Assembly: GCA_016178305.1 (NCBI GenBank) | Contig: JACOTM010000002.1 | Location: 1-60,454 of the forward strand | Source: Flavobacteriia bacterium | Lineage (GTDB): Bacteria > Bacteroidota > Bacteroidia > Flavobacteriales_D > Crocinitomicaceae | Direction of reading: 5' to 3' | Length of the DNA: 60,454 bases | Part shown: positions 34,517-43,746 of the stretch, in pieces | How positions within the stretch are numbered: the stretch's first letter is position 1 | Layout of the letters: each line of letters starts with the position of its first letter | Notes under the pieces: generated by a model | Told to the model about the DNA's origin: nothing | Database searches by the model: none | The model's input: only the letters and a program-made list of their open reading frames with translations | Program-made: the position numbers and the translations under genes

Positions 34517-34595
34517 CAAATATAACTATTAATTCTTAATTGCTTTTAACATGATTGAAGTCATTTTTTTAACAAACAGACTTTTTCTAACTTTG
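34517..34595. promoter_or_regulatory. divergent fnr-type/hemN promoters
   Basis: Minus strand TATATTTG at 34524-34517 for the regulator and plus strand TAACTTTG at 34588-34595 for hemN. Between them lies an imperfect palindrome, ATGATTGAAGTCAT (34551-34564). No canonical TTGAT-N4-ATCAA Fnr site is present. Confidence 0.5.
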
Positions 34596-34615
34596 CCATA
34601 GGATTTATTTATAAT

Positions 34616-35986
34616 ATGAGCGATAAAAAAATATTGATCCAAAAATATAATGTACCAGGACCGAGATATACCTCTTATCCCACAGTACCCTTTTGGAAAA
34701 ACGATCAACTTTCTCAAAAAGAATGGATTGAAACAATTGAAAGGAATCGAAATGCTTTTCAATCCAATGAAATTAGTGTTTATATTCACTTACCTTTTTG
34801 TGAAAGTTTATGTACTTTTTGTGGTTGTCATAAACGAATTACTAAAAATCATTCTGTTGAAGAACCTTACATAGATACTTTAATTAAAGAATGGAAAATT
34901 TATCGTTCGTTATTAAATTTCAAACCAACAATTAAAGAATTTCATTTCGGTGGAGGTACACCAACATTTTTTAAAGCTTCCGAACTCAAAAGACTTTTAG
35001 TTGCCTTATTCGAAGCAGAAAATATTGACTCTAAAGAACACGAATTAAGTTTTGAAGCTCATCCCAATAACACAACCGAAGATCATTTAAAAACTTTATT
35101 CGACTTTGGTTTTAGACGATTAAGTCTTGGGATACAAGATTATAGTCCCAACGTTCAAAAAGCAATTCATCGTTTTCAACCATTTGAGAATGTTCAAATT
35201 GTTCATGAATTAGCGAAAGAAATCGGTTATACTTCAATTAGCCACGATTTAGTTTTTGGCTTACCGAAACAACATCTCAAAGATATACTTTCAACAATTG
35301 AAAAAACGTTGTTACTAATGCCAGATCGAATTTCACTATATAGTTATGCACATGTTCCTTGGATTAAAGGGAATGGACAACGTGGGTATAATGAAAGTGA
35401 TTTACCGAAAAATGAAGAAAAACGGATTTTATATGAACAATCCAAGGAATTTTTAGAAAAAGCAGGTTATATCGAAGTTGGAATGGATCATTTTGCCTTA
35501 AAACATGATGATTTAGCAAAAGCTATGCAATCCAAAAAATTACATCGCAATTTCATGGGTTATACGACTCAAAGTACAAGTATGATGATTGGATTAGGAA
35601 TGTCTTCTATTTCTGATAGTTGGTATGGTTTTGCACAAAACGATAAATCTGTTGAAGAATACACTCAAATTGTAAATGAAGGAAAACTTCCTGTTTTTAG
35701 AGGTCACATTTTAACGGAAGAAGATTTATTAATCAGAAGACATATTTTAAATTTAATGTGTCATTTTGAAACCGAAATTGATAAAAATTCAATCATTCAA
35801 TCACTTTTTCCTATAATTAAAAGTAGATTAGCGGAAATGATTAAAGATGGTTTAGTAAATATTGAAGGTCAAAAAGTGAAAATTACCGAAATTGGAATTC
35901 CATTCGTTCGTAATTGTTGCATGGCATTCGATCAGGATTTAAACAAACAAGAAATAAGAGAAAATTTGTTTTCGAAAACTATTTAG
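34616..35986 (+). CDS. hemN: oxygen-independent coproporphyrinogen III oxidase
   Basis: A 456-residue radical-SAM enzyme that decarboxylates coproporphyrinogen III to protoporphyrinogen IX without oxygen. The radical-SAM/Cys cluster is LPFCESLCTFCGCHK (C62, C66, C69, C71), with FHFGGGTPTFF for SAM binding and the N-terminal YTSYPT typical of true HemN rather than HemW. It is cytoplasmic and of normal length. It supplies haem under low oxygen, fitting its place between an Fnr-type regulator and cbb3 oxidase genes. Confidence 0.96.
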   Translation: MSDKKILIQKYNVPGPRYTSYPTVPFWKNDQLSQKEWIETIERNRNAFQSNEISVYIHLPFCESLCTFCGCHKRITKNHSVEEPYIDTLIKEWKIYRSLLNFKPTIKEFHFGGGTPTFFKASELKRLLVALFEAENIDSKEHELSFEAHPNNTTEDHLKTLFDFGFRRLSLGIQDYSPNVQKAIHRFQPFENVQIVHELAKEIGYTSISHDLVFGLPKQHLKDILSTIEKTLLLMPDRISLYSYAHVPWIKGNGQRGYNESDLPKNEEKRILYEQSKEFLEKAGYIEVGMDHFALKHDDLAKAMQSKKLHRNFMGYTTQSTSMMIGLGMSSISDSWYGFAQNDKSVEEYTQIVNEGKLPVFRGHILTEEDLLIRRHILNLMCHFETEIDKNSIIQSLFPIIKSRLAEMIKDGLVNIEGQKVKITEIGIPFVRNCCMAFDQDLNKQEIRENLFSKTI

Positions 35987-36001
35987 AGAAATCAAGGCTA
36001 T

Positions 36002-36045
36002 AAAATATAAGAATCAAGGACTAAATCTCTTTCATCTTATATTTT
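36002..36045. repeat. inverted repeat in hemN-ccoI spacer
   Basis: AAAATATAAG (36002-36011) and CTTATATTTT (36036-36045) are exact inverted arms around a 24-base loop. The surrounding text (TCAAGGCTATAA, CTTTCATCT) resembles the ccoP-ccoG spacer at 43660-43730. Confidence 0.45.
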
Positions 36046-36067
36046 TCAATCTTTAAGTCTAGTGATT

Positions 36068-38434
36068 ATGAGTGAAAATTGTTACCATTGTGGGGATGAT
36101 GTTATCGGTAAGGGTTACCTTATTGAAGATAAAAAATTTTGCTGTAATGGTTGTATGATGGTTTATCAATTGCTTTCTGAAAATAACATGGGAGCTTATT
36201 ACACTTTGGAAAAAAAACCTGGAGTAAAACCTTCTAATTCGAACGAAAGTAAATATACCTTTTTAGAAGTTGAAAGCATACAAGAAAAATTCATTGATTT
36301 TAGAGAAGGGAATACTTCAAAAATCACCTTCTTTCTACCCGAAATTCACTGTTCTTCTTGTATTTACTTATTAGAAAACATTTCTAAAATTGAACCAAAC
36401 ATTTTAAATTGCCAAGTAAACTTCACAAAAAGAGAAGCAAAAATAGCCTATAATTCAACTAAAATTAAACTTTCAGAAGTAGCATTATTGTTAGATAAAA
36501 TCGGCTATGCCCCTAATTTTGGAAACAAGCAAGAAACTGAAAAAAAAATGGACAAACAATTCTTATATAAATTAGGAATTGCAGGGTTTGCTTTTGGAAG
36601 TATTATGCTCTGGAGTTTTCCTGAATATTTAGGGATAGAGGATATGAATCAAAAAATGCGAAACTTTACCTCTTATTTATCATTTATTGTTTCGCTACCT
36701 GTTTTATTATATTCTGCAAACACTTATTTTATTTCAGCTTATAAAGCTATAAAATATAGAAATTTAAATTTAGATGTTCCTATAACCATCGGAATTATAG
36801 CTTTATATACACAAAGTACTTATACTATTTTTACTGGGGATGGTCCTGGCTATATGGACTCATTTGCAACATTTATTTTTTGGCTTTTAATCGGAAAATG
36901 GTTTCAAAACAAAACGTATAAAACATTGTCATTTGAACGAGATTATAAATCTTATTTTCCAGTTGCAATTACAAAAATTAGTGACCATAAAGAAACAATT
37001 GTAGAAATTGAAGAAATCAAGCAATATGACAGCATACTCATTCGAAATGAAGAAGTCATACCTTGTGATTGCGAATTAATTTCGGATGAAGCTAAAATCG
37101 ATTACAGTTTTGTTACTGGTGAATCTATTCCAATTCTAAAAAAGAAAGGCGATTTTATATATGCCGGAGGAAAACTATTAGGTCAACGTAGTCAATTCAA
37201 AGTTCTAAAAGAAAGTAACCGAAGTCATCTAACACAACTTTGGAATGATGTTACAAAAGAAGATAAAGAAGCCAACCAGCGTACTGTTCAAGATAAAATT
37301 TCTGTTTATTTTTTAGTAATTATTTTAATTATTTCAGCGGCATCAGGAATCAGCTGGGCATTCATCGATAGTTCCAAAATCACACAAATTGTAGTATCGA
37401 TATTAATTGTTGCTTGTCCATGTGCGTTAGCAATTTCAGCTCCTTTTACTTATGGAAATATTACCCGTGTTTTAGGTAGCAAAGGATTGTATATTAAAAA
37501 TGCAAAGGTAATTGAGCGAATTAATGAAATTTCAGATATTGTTTTCGATAAAACGGGTACTTTAACAACAGGTATTCTAGACGGTATTGAGTTTATAGGC
37601 GATGAATTAACTGCAAAAGAAAAAGCGATGATAATATCTGTTGCACATTCATCAACACATCCTTTATCTCGAGGAATTGTTCAATTTTTAAAAAAGAATA
37701 TCACGAATGAACTACCTGAAGTAACAAAATTTGAAGAAATATCAGGAAAAGGAATCGAGGCAATTTGTGATGCAAAAAATGTAAAAATTGGATCAAAAAA
37801 AATGATTGCTCCCCTGTCAATCCAAGAAGAATTGTATGAAACATCTGTTTATATATCAATAGATGGAGAAATAAAAGGAAAATACATTTTTCATTCAGAA
37901 TTGAGACCTGGTATCGAAAAAATGGTTCAAAATTTAAACAAATATCAACTTCATATTTTATCTGGTGATAATAAAAAAGATGAAGCATTATTAAAAATCT
38001 TTTTTCCTAAAAACACTACTTATTTATTTAATCAATCCCCGAAAGACAAACTTCAATTTATAGAAGAATTAAAGCAAAAACAACATAAAGTAATGATGAT
38101 TGGTGATGGTCTGAATGATGCTGGTGCTCTTGGTAAGTCGGACGTTGGCATTGCTGTTTCAGAAGATATTTTCAGATTTACACCATCATCAGATGCCATT
38201 ATAGAAGCCTCTAAATTATACATCCTTCCACAACTAATCGGAATCTCTAATTTTTCAAAGATAGTCCTTCGTATTTGTTTATTTTTTTCTATATCCTACA
38301 ACATTATTGGTCTATCAATCGCAATAAGTGGTCAAATGTCTCCATTAGTTGCAGCCATATTAATGCCTATAAGTTCTATTTCAGTTGTCGCAATTAGCAC
38401 TTTTACGGTATTAATTAAAGGAAAAAAAATCTAA
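36068..38434 (+). CDS. ccoI: CcoI/FixI copper-transporting P-type ATPase
   Basis: A 788-residue P1B-type ATPase that exports copper for assembly of the cbb3 oxidase. The N-terminal zinc-binding region has CYHCG (C5, C8) and FCCNGCMMVY. An HMA domain with CSSC (C95, C98) follows, then about eight membrane helices. The intramembrane metal site is CPC (C450, C452), the phosphorylated aspartate is D494 in DKTGTLTTG, and GDGLNDAGAL is the hinge motif. The GTG at 36062 also opens the frame, but the ATG two codons later is the better start. It follows hemN in the same direction across an 81-base spacer. Confidence 0.93.
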   Translation: MSENCYHCGDDVIGKGYLIEDKKFCCNGCMMVYQLLSENNMGAYYTLEKKPGVKPSNSNESKYTFLEVESIQEKFIDFREGNTSKITFFLPEIHCSSCIYLLENISKIEPNILNCQVNFTKREAKIAYNSTKIKLSEVALLLDKIGYAPNFGNKQETEKKMDKQFLYKLGIAGFAFGSIMLWSFPEYLGIEDMNQKMRNFTSYLSFIVSLPVLLYSANTYFISAYKAIKYRNLNLDVPITIGIIALYTQSTYTIFTGDGPGYMDSFATFIFWLLIGKWFQNKTYKTLSFERDYKSYFPVAITKISDHKETIVEIEEIKQYDSILIRNEEVIPCDCELISDEAKIDYSFVTGESIPILKKKGDFIYAGGKLLGQRSQFKVLKESNRSHLTQLWNDVTKEDKEANQRTVQDKISVYFLVIILIISAASGISWAFIDSSKITQIVVSILIVACPCALAISAPFTYGNITRVLGSKGLYIKNAKVIERINEISDIVFDKTGTLTTGILDGIEFIGDELTAKEKAMIISVAHSSTHPLSRGIVQFLKKNITNELPEVTKFEEISGKGIEAICDAKNVKIGSKKMIAPLSIQEELYETSVYISIDGEIKGKYIFHSELRPGIEKMVQNLNKYQLHILSGDNKKDEALLKIFFPKNTTYLFNQSPKDKLQFIEELKQKQHKVMMIGDGLNDAGALGKSDVGIAVSEDIFRFTPSSDAIIEASKLYILPQLIGISNFSKIVLRICLFFSISYNIIGLSIAISGQMSPLVAAILMPISSISVVAISTFTVLIKGKKI

Positions 38435-38468
38435 CGAATCTCCAATGCTTACTTTAACATTCTTCAAA

Positions 38469-38909
38469 TTAATTTGATAACACAGGAAATTGTCTCAACA
38501 AACGTTTGAATAAAAAAGGAGTAACATTTTTTTCTTCTTTATTTTTCATAATTACAACTTTATCATTTTTAGTAATGTAATAAGTATAATTATATATTCC
38601 GAAATTGATATATGAATTATTTGGATGCACGCTGGTAATTGTTTCAAAATCAAAACCTAAACGCTGAACTGTCAACTTTTTCACAATAACCTCATCGTAA
38701 TCTTTCGTCATTAAACTGGTTAAAATTGCCCAATTTTTATTGATTATTTTTAAAGTCTCTGAACTAATCGTTTTAGTAGATTTACGAACTTCAGAATGAT
38801 AATGGTTTTTACATCCTATTCCACAAAAAATCTTATCAGATCTTCCAAAGATAGCTTTTTCACATATTAAACATGTTCTGTTTTTGGTGTTAGTTTTCAA
38901 TTGACACAT
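38469..38909 (-). CDS. zinc-ribbon protein of unknown function
   Basis: A 146-residue protein. The N-terminus has a treble-clef/zinc-ribbon pattern, CLICEKAIFGRSDKIFCGIGCKNHYH, followed by a helical and beta region (TLKIINKNWAILTSLMTKDYDEVIVKKL). Similar proteins are widespread in Bacteroidota without a known role. It is transcribed against the flow of the cbb3 operon and lies in the gap between ccoI and ccoS. A DNA- or RNA-binding role is possible from the zinc ribbon (inference only). Confidence 0.72.
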   Translation of the reverse strand: MCQLKTNTKNRTCLICEKAIFGRSDKIFCGIGCKNHYHSEVRKSTKTISSETLKIINKNWAILTSLMTKDYDEVIVKKLTVQRLGFDFETITSVHPNNSYINFGIYNYTYYITKNDKVVIMKNKEEKNVTPFLFKRLLRQFPVLSN

Positions 38910-39610
38910 AATTTATTTGAGTATAATAATTTTTAATTCTTTCTTGAATTTAAGAAAAATGTTGAGAAGTTGGTTTCGAATTTTAAAAAATATTTGGGAA
39001 TAGTCGTTTCTATCCGTTAGAAACACCTTTCCCCTTATCACTATTAAGTTTTAGTAAAAAAAACAATGTAATATTAAATTAATTGAAGCTTTTAAAAATA
39101 GTTGTTTCTATCCGTTAAAAACCCCTTCCCCCCACATCTATCAAACCTTTCCAAAAAACACGCCATCAAATCCACCATTTTTTTAATAAGCCTTTCCCAA
39201 CCAAATTTATTTAATGTCCTCCCCAATTTTAAACATCATATTACGTCGTATTTTACTTTTAAATTTAAAATTCTATTTCTAAAAAATAATTTATACCGTT
39301 TCTAAATAACATATTAAAACTGGTTATAAAACACGCTAACTATTGAATTAACTAACTTTTTTATATTTCTGGGTAACTTAATCGTTTAAAAATATAATAC
39401 GTTAAATCACTTAGAAATAAAAATTCATCAAAAACATTATTCGTTTCAACTACTTTTTATCTATATTTAGGAAACAAAACACCGTCAAAAAGTACTTTAT
39501 TAACTGAAACAACACTATTGCTAATTGAAAAAATAAAAACATGATACAAATCAGGTTTTCCTCTAATTCGAATCATTCTTTACTTTTTGCTTATTCAATT
39601 ACTTTGTAAC
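38910..39610. promoter_or_regulatory. 700-base leader/promoter region of the cbb3 operon with direct repeats
   Basis: The longest gene-free stretch in the window. It contains two near-identical copies, 98 bases apart, of a C-rich element: positions 38999-39034 and 39097-39131. Each holds GTTTCTATCCGTTA; in the first copy this makes an inverted repeat, GTTTCTA-TCCGT-TAGAAAC, and each copy runs into CCTT(T)CCCC. The rest is AT-rich and pyrimidine-heavy on the plus strand. No clear Fnr box, tRNA or convincing reading frame is seen. It probably carries the main promoter and controls for ccoS-ccoNO and may encode a small RNA. Confidence 0.5.
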
Positions 39611-39799
39611 ATGGGAATAATATACATAATGCTTGTAGTAAGTTTGATTATTGCGCTCTTTTTTTTAGGCTCATTTTTATGGGCAATTAAAACAGGACAA
39701 TACGAAGACGACTATACACCTTCAGTTAGAATTCTCTTTGAAGATGAATTAATAAATAATAACCAAAACAAAAACGAAAATGGAAGTTCAGAAGTTTAG
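39611..39799 (+). CDS. ccoS: cbb3 oxidase maturation protein CcoS
   Basis: A 62-residue protein from the ATG at 39611: IIYIMLVVSLIIALFFLGSFLWAIK gives one membrane helix, followed by TGQYEDDYTPSVRILFEDEL, matching CcoS, which is needed to insert haem and copper cofactors into CcoN. The TTG at 39587 would add eight residues that are not typical. It overlaps ccoNO by 20 bases, so translation is coupled. In many bacteria ccoS lies beside ccoI; here it has moved next to the structural genes. Confidence 0.9.
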   Translation: MGIIYIMLVVSLIIALFFLGSFLWAIKTGQYEDDYTPSVRILFEDELINNNQNKNENGSSEV

Positions 39800-41975
39800 T
39801 TACGATAACAAAATCGTAAAGAATTTTGCCTACGCCACCATTATTTGGGGGATTACAGGTATGCTTGTTGGGTTGATTGTGGCTTTACAGCTAGCTTTTC
39901 CCGAGTTTTTTAATGACTATCTAGGGTTTAGTTTCCTTTCCTTTGGTAGATTAAGACCGTTGCATACTAACGCAGTAATTTTTGCCTTCGTAGGAAATGG
40001 TATTTTTATGGGGGTCTATTACTCATTACAACGCCTTTTAAAAACACGTATGTGGAGTGATAAATTGAGTAATATCAATTTTTGGGGTTGGCAAATTTTA
40101 ATACTTTGTGCTGTTGCGACACTGCCTTTTGGTATCACTACAGGTAAAGAATATGCTGAGTTAGAATGGTGGATTGATATTCTCATTGCAGGCTTATGGG
40201 TTGTATTTGGTTTCAATATGTTTGCTACGATTTTAACACGAAGAGTTAAGCACTTATATGTTGCTATTTGGTTCTTCATTGCCACATTTGTCACAGTTGC
40301 TATCTTACATATCTTTAACTCTTTTGAACTACCCGTTTCTTTCTTTAAAAGTTATTCTTGGTACGCAGGTGTTCAAGATGCGTTAGTTCAATGGTGGTAT
40401 GGACACAATGCTGTTGCATTCTTTTTAACAACTCCATATCTAGGTTTGATGTACTACTTTGTTCCTAAAGCTGCTAACCGCCCTGTTTATTCTTACAGAT
40501 TATCTATTATTCACTTCTGGGCTTTAATCTTCATTTACATTTGGGCAGGTCCTCACCATTTATTATACTCTTCTTTACCAGATTGGGCTCAAAGTTTAGG
40601 CGTTGTTTTCTCTGTAATGCTTATTGCTCCATCTTGGGGAGGTATGTTAAATGGCTTATTGACTTTAAGAGGTGCATGGGACAGGGTTCGTGATGATGTT
40701 ATGCTGAAATTCATGGTTGTTGCTTTGACTTGCTACGGTATGGCAACTTTTGAAGGTCCTCTTTTATCTTTGAAAAATGTCAATGTTATCTCTCACTTTA
40801 CCGATTGGACAATTGCACACGTTCATGTTGGAGGTTTAGGTTGGAACGGTATGTTTACTTTTGGTATGCTTTACTGGTTATTTCCTAAATTATACAGAAC
40901 TGAGTTATATTCTAAAAAATTAGCAAACCAACACTTCTGGATTGCAACCTTAGGTATCTTATTATATGCAATTCCTATGTACTATGCTGGTTTTGTTCAA
41001 GGACAAATGTGGCAAGAATTTAAACCTGACGGAACATTGGCTTACCAAGATTTCTTAGAAACGGTTCAAATTATTAAACCTTTCTATGTCTTACGATCTT
41101 TAGGTGGTTTATTGTTTATTGTTGGTGCTGTAATGATGTTCTACAATTTAGTAAAAACAGCTAAAAGTGGTCAACTATTAGCTAATGAAGAAGCTGAAGC
41201 TCCTGCCTTAATGAAAACATCAAACTCCACTAATAAAGGAGAATATTGGCATCGAAAAATAGAAAGCAGACCTGTAAGAATGATGGTTTTTGCAATACTT
41301 TGTGTTTCTATTGGAGGTTTGGTACAAATTATCCCTACAATGATTGTAAAAAGCAATATCCCTACTATCGCAAGTGTGAAACCTTATACACCACTTGAAT
41401 TAGAAGGTCGTGATATTTACATCAAAGAAGGTTGTTATAATTGTCACTCTCAATTAATTCGTCCTTTACGATTTGAAACTGCTCGTTTTGGTGATTATTC
41501 TAAAGCAGGTGAATTTGTTTATGATCATCCATTCCAATGGGGATCAAAAAGAACAGGACCTGATTTGGCACGTGAAGGAGGAAATATCAAAATTAAAAAA
41601 AGTAATTTTTGGCACTATCAACACATGGTACGTCCGAAAGATGTTTCTAAAGGCTCTATCATGCCTGCTTATGTTTGGTTAAAAGAAAATGACCTTGATG
41701 TTTCTTTAATTGAGAAAAAAATAAATGCGATGAGAACTTTAGGGGTTCCTTACAAAAATGGTTACGAAAAGCAAGCAAAAGCTGATTTAGACAAACAAGC
41801 ATTGGAAATAGCAACAGACATTATGAATAATCAACCTGCTGCTATCATGAAAAATGTTAACAAAGAAACTGAAATAAACAAATTGCAGAAAAAAGAAATC
41901 GTAGCGCTAATTGCATACTTACAACGATTAGGGAAAGATGCAATGACGACAACGACAACAATGCCTTCAAAGTAG
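39780..41975 (+). CDS. ccoNO: cbb3 cytochrome oxidase, fused CcoN-CcoO
   Basis: The catalytic haem-copper subunit of the high-affinity terminal oxidase fused to its mono-haem cytochrome c subunit. Residues ~1-460 hold about twelve membrane helices with the CcoN pattern RLRPLHTNAVIFAFVGNG, VQWWYGHNAVAFFLTTPYLG and TDWTIAHVHVGGLGW, including the haem and CuB histidines. Residues ~500-731 are CcoO, with GCYNCHSQLIRP (C552, C555, H556) and TGPDLAREGG. The N-O fusion is well known in Bacteroidota. It is the second gene of the operon, followed by ccoQ after 24 bases. Electrons come from quinol through CcoP/CcoO to oxygen at the CcoN centre. Confidence 0.96.
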   Translation: MEVQKFSYDNKIVKNFAYATIIWGITGMLVGLIVALQLAFPEFFNDYLGFSFLSFGRLRPLHTNAVIFAFVGNGIFMGVYYSLQRLLKTRMWSDKLSNINFWGWQILILCAVATLPFGITTGKEYAELEWWIDILIAGLWVVFGFNMFATILTRRVKHLYVAIWFFIATFVTVAILHIFNSFELPVSFFKSYSWYAGVQDALVQWWYGHNAVAFFLTTPYLGLMYYFVPKAANRPVYSYRLSIIHFWALIFIYIWAGPHHLLYSSLPDWAQSLGVVFSVMLIAPSWGGMLNGLLTLRGAWDRVRDDVMLKFMVVALTCYGMATFEGPLLSLKNVNVISHFTDWTIAHVHVGGLGWNGMFTFGMLYWLFPKLYRTELYSKKLANQHFWIATLGILLYAIPMYYAGFVQGQMWQEFKPDGTLAYQDFLETVQIIKPFYVLRSLGGLLFIVGAVMMFYNLVKTAKSGQLLANEEAEAPALMKTSNSTNKGEYWHRKIESRPVRMMVFAILCVSIGGLVQIIPTMIVKSNIPTIASVKPYTPLELEGRDIYIKEGCYNCHSQLIRPLRFETARFGDYSKAGEFVYDHPFQWGSKRTGPDLAREGGNIKIKKSNFWHYQHMVRPKDVSKGSIMPAYVWLKENDLDVSLIEKKINAMRTLGVPYKNGYEKQAKADLDKQALEIATDIMNNQPAAIMKNVNKETEINKLQKKEIVALIAYLQRLGKDAMTTTTTMPSK

Positions 41976-41999
41976 TATAAACGAAATAAATAAGAACGC

Positions 42000-42206
42000 A
42001 TGTTACGATTTATAAAACATAATTTAACGGGAATTGACGGAGTTGCAATCTACCCTATTATCTCCCTGCTCATCTTTGTCATTTTCTTTGCCGCTGTTAT
42101 TACATTGGTGATACGAATGAAAAAAAAAGATGTAGAAGAATTAAGTCAAATACCTTTTGAAACTAGTGAAAACGAAAATCAAGAGACAATAGGAATTTTA
42201 AAATAA
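42000..42206 (+). CDS. ccoQ: CcoQ/FixQ-like small subunit
   Basis: A 68-residue protein with one membrane helix (IYPIISLLIFVIFFAAVITLVIR) and an acidic C-terminal tail (EELSQIPFETSENENQET). The size, position between ccoNO and ccoP, and single helix fit CcoQ, which stabilises the cbb3 complex. It starts 24 bases after ccoNO and ends 6 bases before ccoP. Confidence 0.85.
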   Translation: MLRFIKHNLTGIDGVAIYPIISLLIFVIFFAAVITLVIRMKKKDVEELSQIPFETSENENQETIGILK

Positions 42207-42212
42207 TAGAAG

Positions 42213-43652
42213 ATGAAAAAGTCATATATTATATCAAGTGCATTGCTTTTCATGATGTTGTTTAACGCAACCATCTTCGCACAAGACGGAGAAGCAATTT
42301 TCAAATCAAAATGCAGTGCTTGCCATATTTTAGGGAAAGACGGGACTGGACCTAATTTAGCTGGTGCAAAACAAAAGTGGGTAGATGCCGGTGAAGGTGA
42401 TATGCTAGCTGAATGGGTGAAAAATTCAACTGCTTTAATTGCTGGTGGTAAAAGTAAATTAGCAAACGAAATCAAAGCATACAGTCCGATGGATATGCCT
42501 GCTCAGGATGTTACTCCTGCTGATGTGGACGCTATCTTTACATTTATCGACACTCCTGTAGCTACTCCATCGATTGAAAATACATCTCCAACTAATAAAC
42601 CTGTTACTCCAGAAGTTACTTATATTCCCAATTACAATGATAATTTAACTTTATTTTATTGGTTACTTTTAGCGATTGCAATTTTGGCTATCGGAATAAT
42701 CATTATGTCTTCTTCAATCATGAATTTAGCTAAATCAGATTATTTCAAAAATAAATTAGCCGAGAAAAACGCTAAAGAAGAAAATAATTCTTCAATTAAC
42801 ACAACTTTAATTGCAATTTTAGGAATGTTTGGATTAATGGCAATGAATAATTCTTCATTAGCTTTAAGTTTCAATAGTCCTGGGGAAGCAGTGGAAAAAG
42901 CTCCGTGGTTAATGGTGGAAAATAGCGATATTTATTTTTTAATTGCAATCAATTTAATTTTAGTTGCTGTAATATTTTATTTAAAAGGAATGTTCAAAAA
43001 CTTAATGAATTTAATTCGTTCTAAAGAAGAAACAGTTGTAGCTGACACTCCTAAAGCGATGAAAAAAATCAATAAAGTTTTAACTGATGTAGTTCCAATC
43101 GAGGAAGAAGAATCTATTTTAATGCATCATGAATACGATGGTATTAGAGAATTAGACAATAATTTACCTCCTTGGTGGGTTTGGATGTTTGTAATCACAA
43201 TTATTTTTGCTGTTGTCTATTTATTCAATTATCACATTCTAAAAACAGGTGACTTACAATATACTGCTTATGAAAAAGAAATGAAACAAGCAGATAAAGA
43301 AGTCAAAGCGTATTTAGAAGCAAATGCGATGGATATTGATGAAACTTCTGTTACCTTATCAACTGATTCAGGAGATTTAGATAAAGGAAAAGCATTATTT
43401 GAAACAAATTGTGTGACTTGCCACAACCCAAAAGGAGAAGGAATTATCGGACCCAATTTAACAGATAAAAATTGGATTTATGGATACGACATCAAGGATG
43501 TTTTCAAAACTATAAAAAATGGGACTTCAAATGGAATGCCTGAACATGGTTCTAAATTCAATCCAGTTCAAATTCAACAAGTCGCTTCTTTTGTTTTATC
43601 ATTACCTGAAACGAAAGGAAAAGAAGCACAAGGAGATATCATTGAAAAATAA
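42213..43652 (+). CDS. ccoP: CcoP-type subunit with an extra N-terminal cytochrome c domain
   Basis: 479 residues. A signal peptide (ends ATIFAQ) is followed by a class I cytochrome c domain with CSACH (C34, C37, H38), TGPNLAG and a PMDMP methionine ligand. Four hydrophobic segments follow (about 148-170, 197-217, 243-260 and 318-338). The last is preceded by the CcoP N-terminal signature DNNLPPWW. The C-terminal domain has CVTCH (C400, C403, H404), GPNLTD and M442. Standard CcoP has two c haems side by side after one or two helices; here one haem domain is at each end. The helix count puts both domains in the periplasm, so the arrangement is sound. It ends the structural set ccoS-NO-Q-P. Confidence 0.92.
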   Translation: MKKSYIISSALLFMMLFNATIFAQDGEAIFKSKCSACHILGKDGTGPNLAGAKQKWVDAGEGDMLAEWVKNSTALIAGGKSKLANEIKAYSPMDMPAQDVTPADVDAIFTFIDTPVATPSIENTSPTNKPVTPEVTYIPNYNDNLTLFYWLLLAIAILAIGIIIMSSSIMNLAKSDYFKNKLAEKNAKEENNSSINTTLIAILGMFGLMAMNNSSLALSFNSPGEAVEKAPWLMVENSDIYFLIAINLILVAVIFYLKGMFKNLMNLIRSKEETVVADTPKAMKKINKVLTDVVPIEEEESILMHHEYDGIRELDNNLPPWWVWMFVITIIFAVVYLFNYHILKTGDLQYTAYEKEMKQADKEVKAYLEANAMDIDETSVTLSTDSGDLDKGKALFETNCVTCHNPKGEGIIGPNLTDKNWIYGYDIKDVFKTIKNGTSNGMPEHGSKFNPVQIQQVASFVLSLPETKGKEAQGDIIEK

Positions 43653-43659
43653 CAAATAG

Positions 43660-43712
43660 ATTCAAGACTATAAGATTCAGGATTTTAAGACAAATACCTT
43701 AAAGTCTTGAAT
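43660..43712. repeat. stem-loop in ccoP-ccoG spacer
   Basis: ATTCAAGACTATAAG (43660-43674) and CTTAAAGTCTTGAAT (43698-43712) form a 15-bp stem with one mismatch and a 23-base loop, 8 bases after the ccoP stop codon. It resembles the hemN-ccoI spacer in text and may weaken read-through into ccoG. Confidence 0.6.
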
Positions 43713-43746
43713 TCTTTAGCCTTTCATCTATAAAATTCTTTACAAC

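Noticed and set aside
38999-39131. Direct repeats considered as a minimal CRISPR array
   Set aside because: Only two imperfect copies with a 62-base AT-rich interval, no cas genes in the window.
39102-39305. 67-codon open frame in the cbb3 leader region
   Set aside because: It starts inside a C-rich direct repeat, has no family pattern and contains many low-complexity residues; treated as non-coding.
38910-39610. Canonical Fnr box in the cbb3 promoter region
   Set aside because: I searched by eye for TTGAT-N4-ATCAA and close variants and found none.
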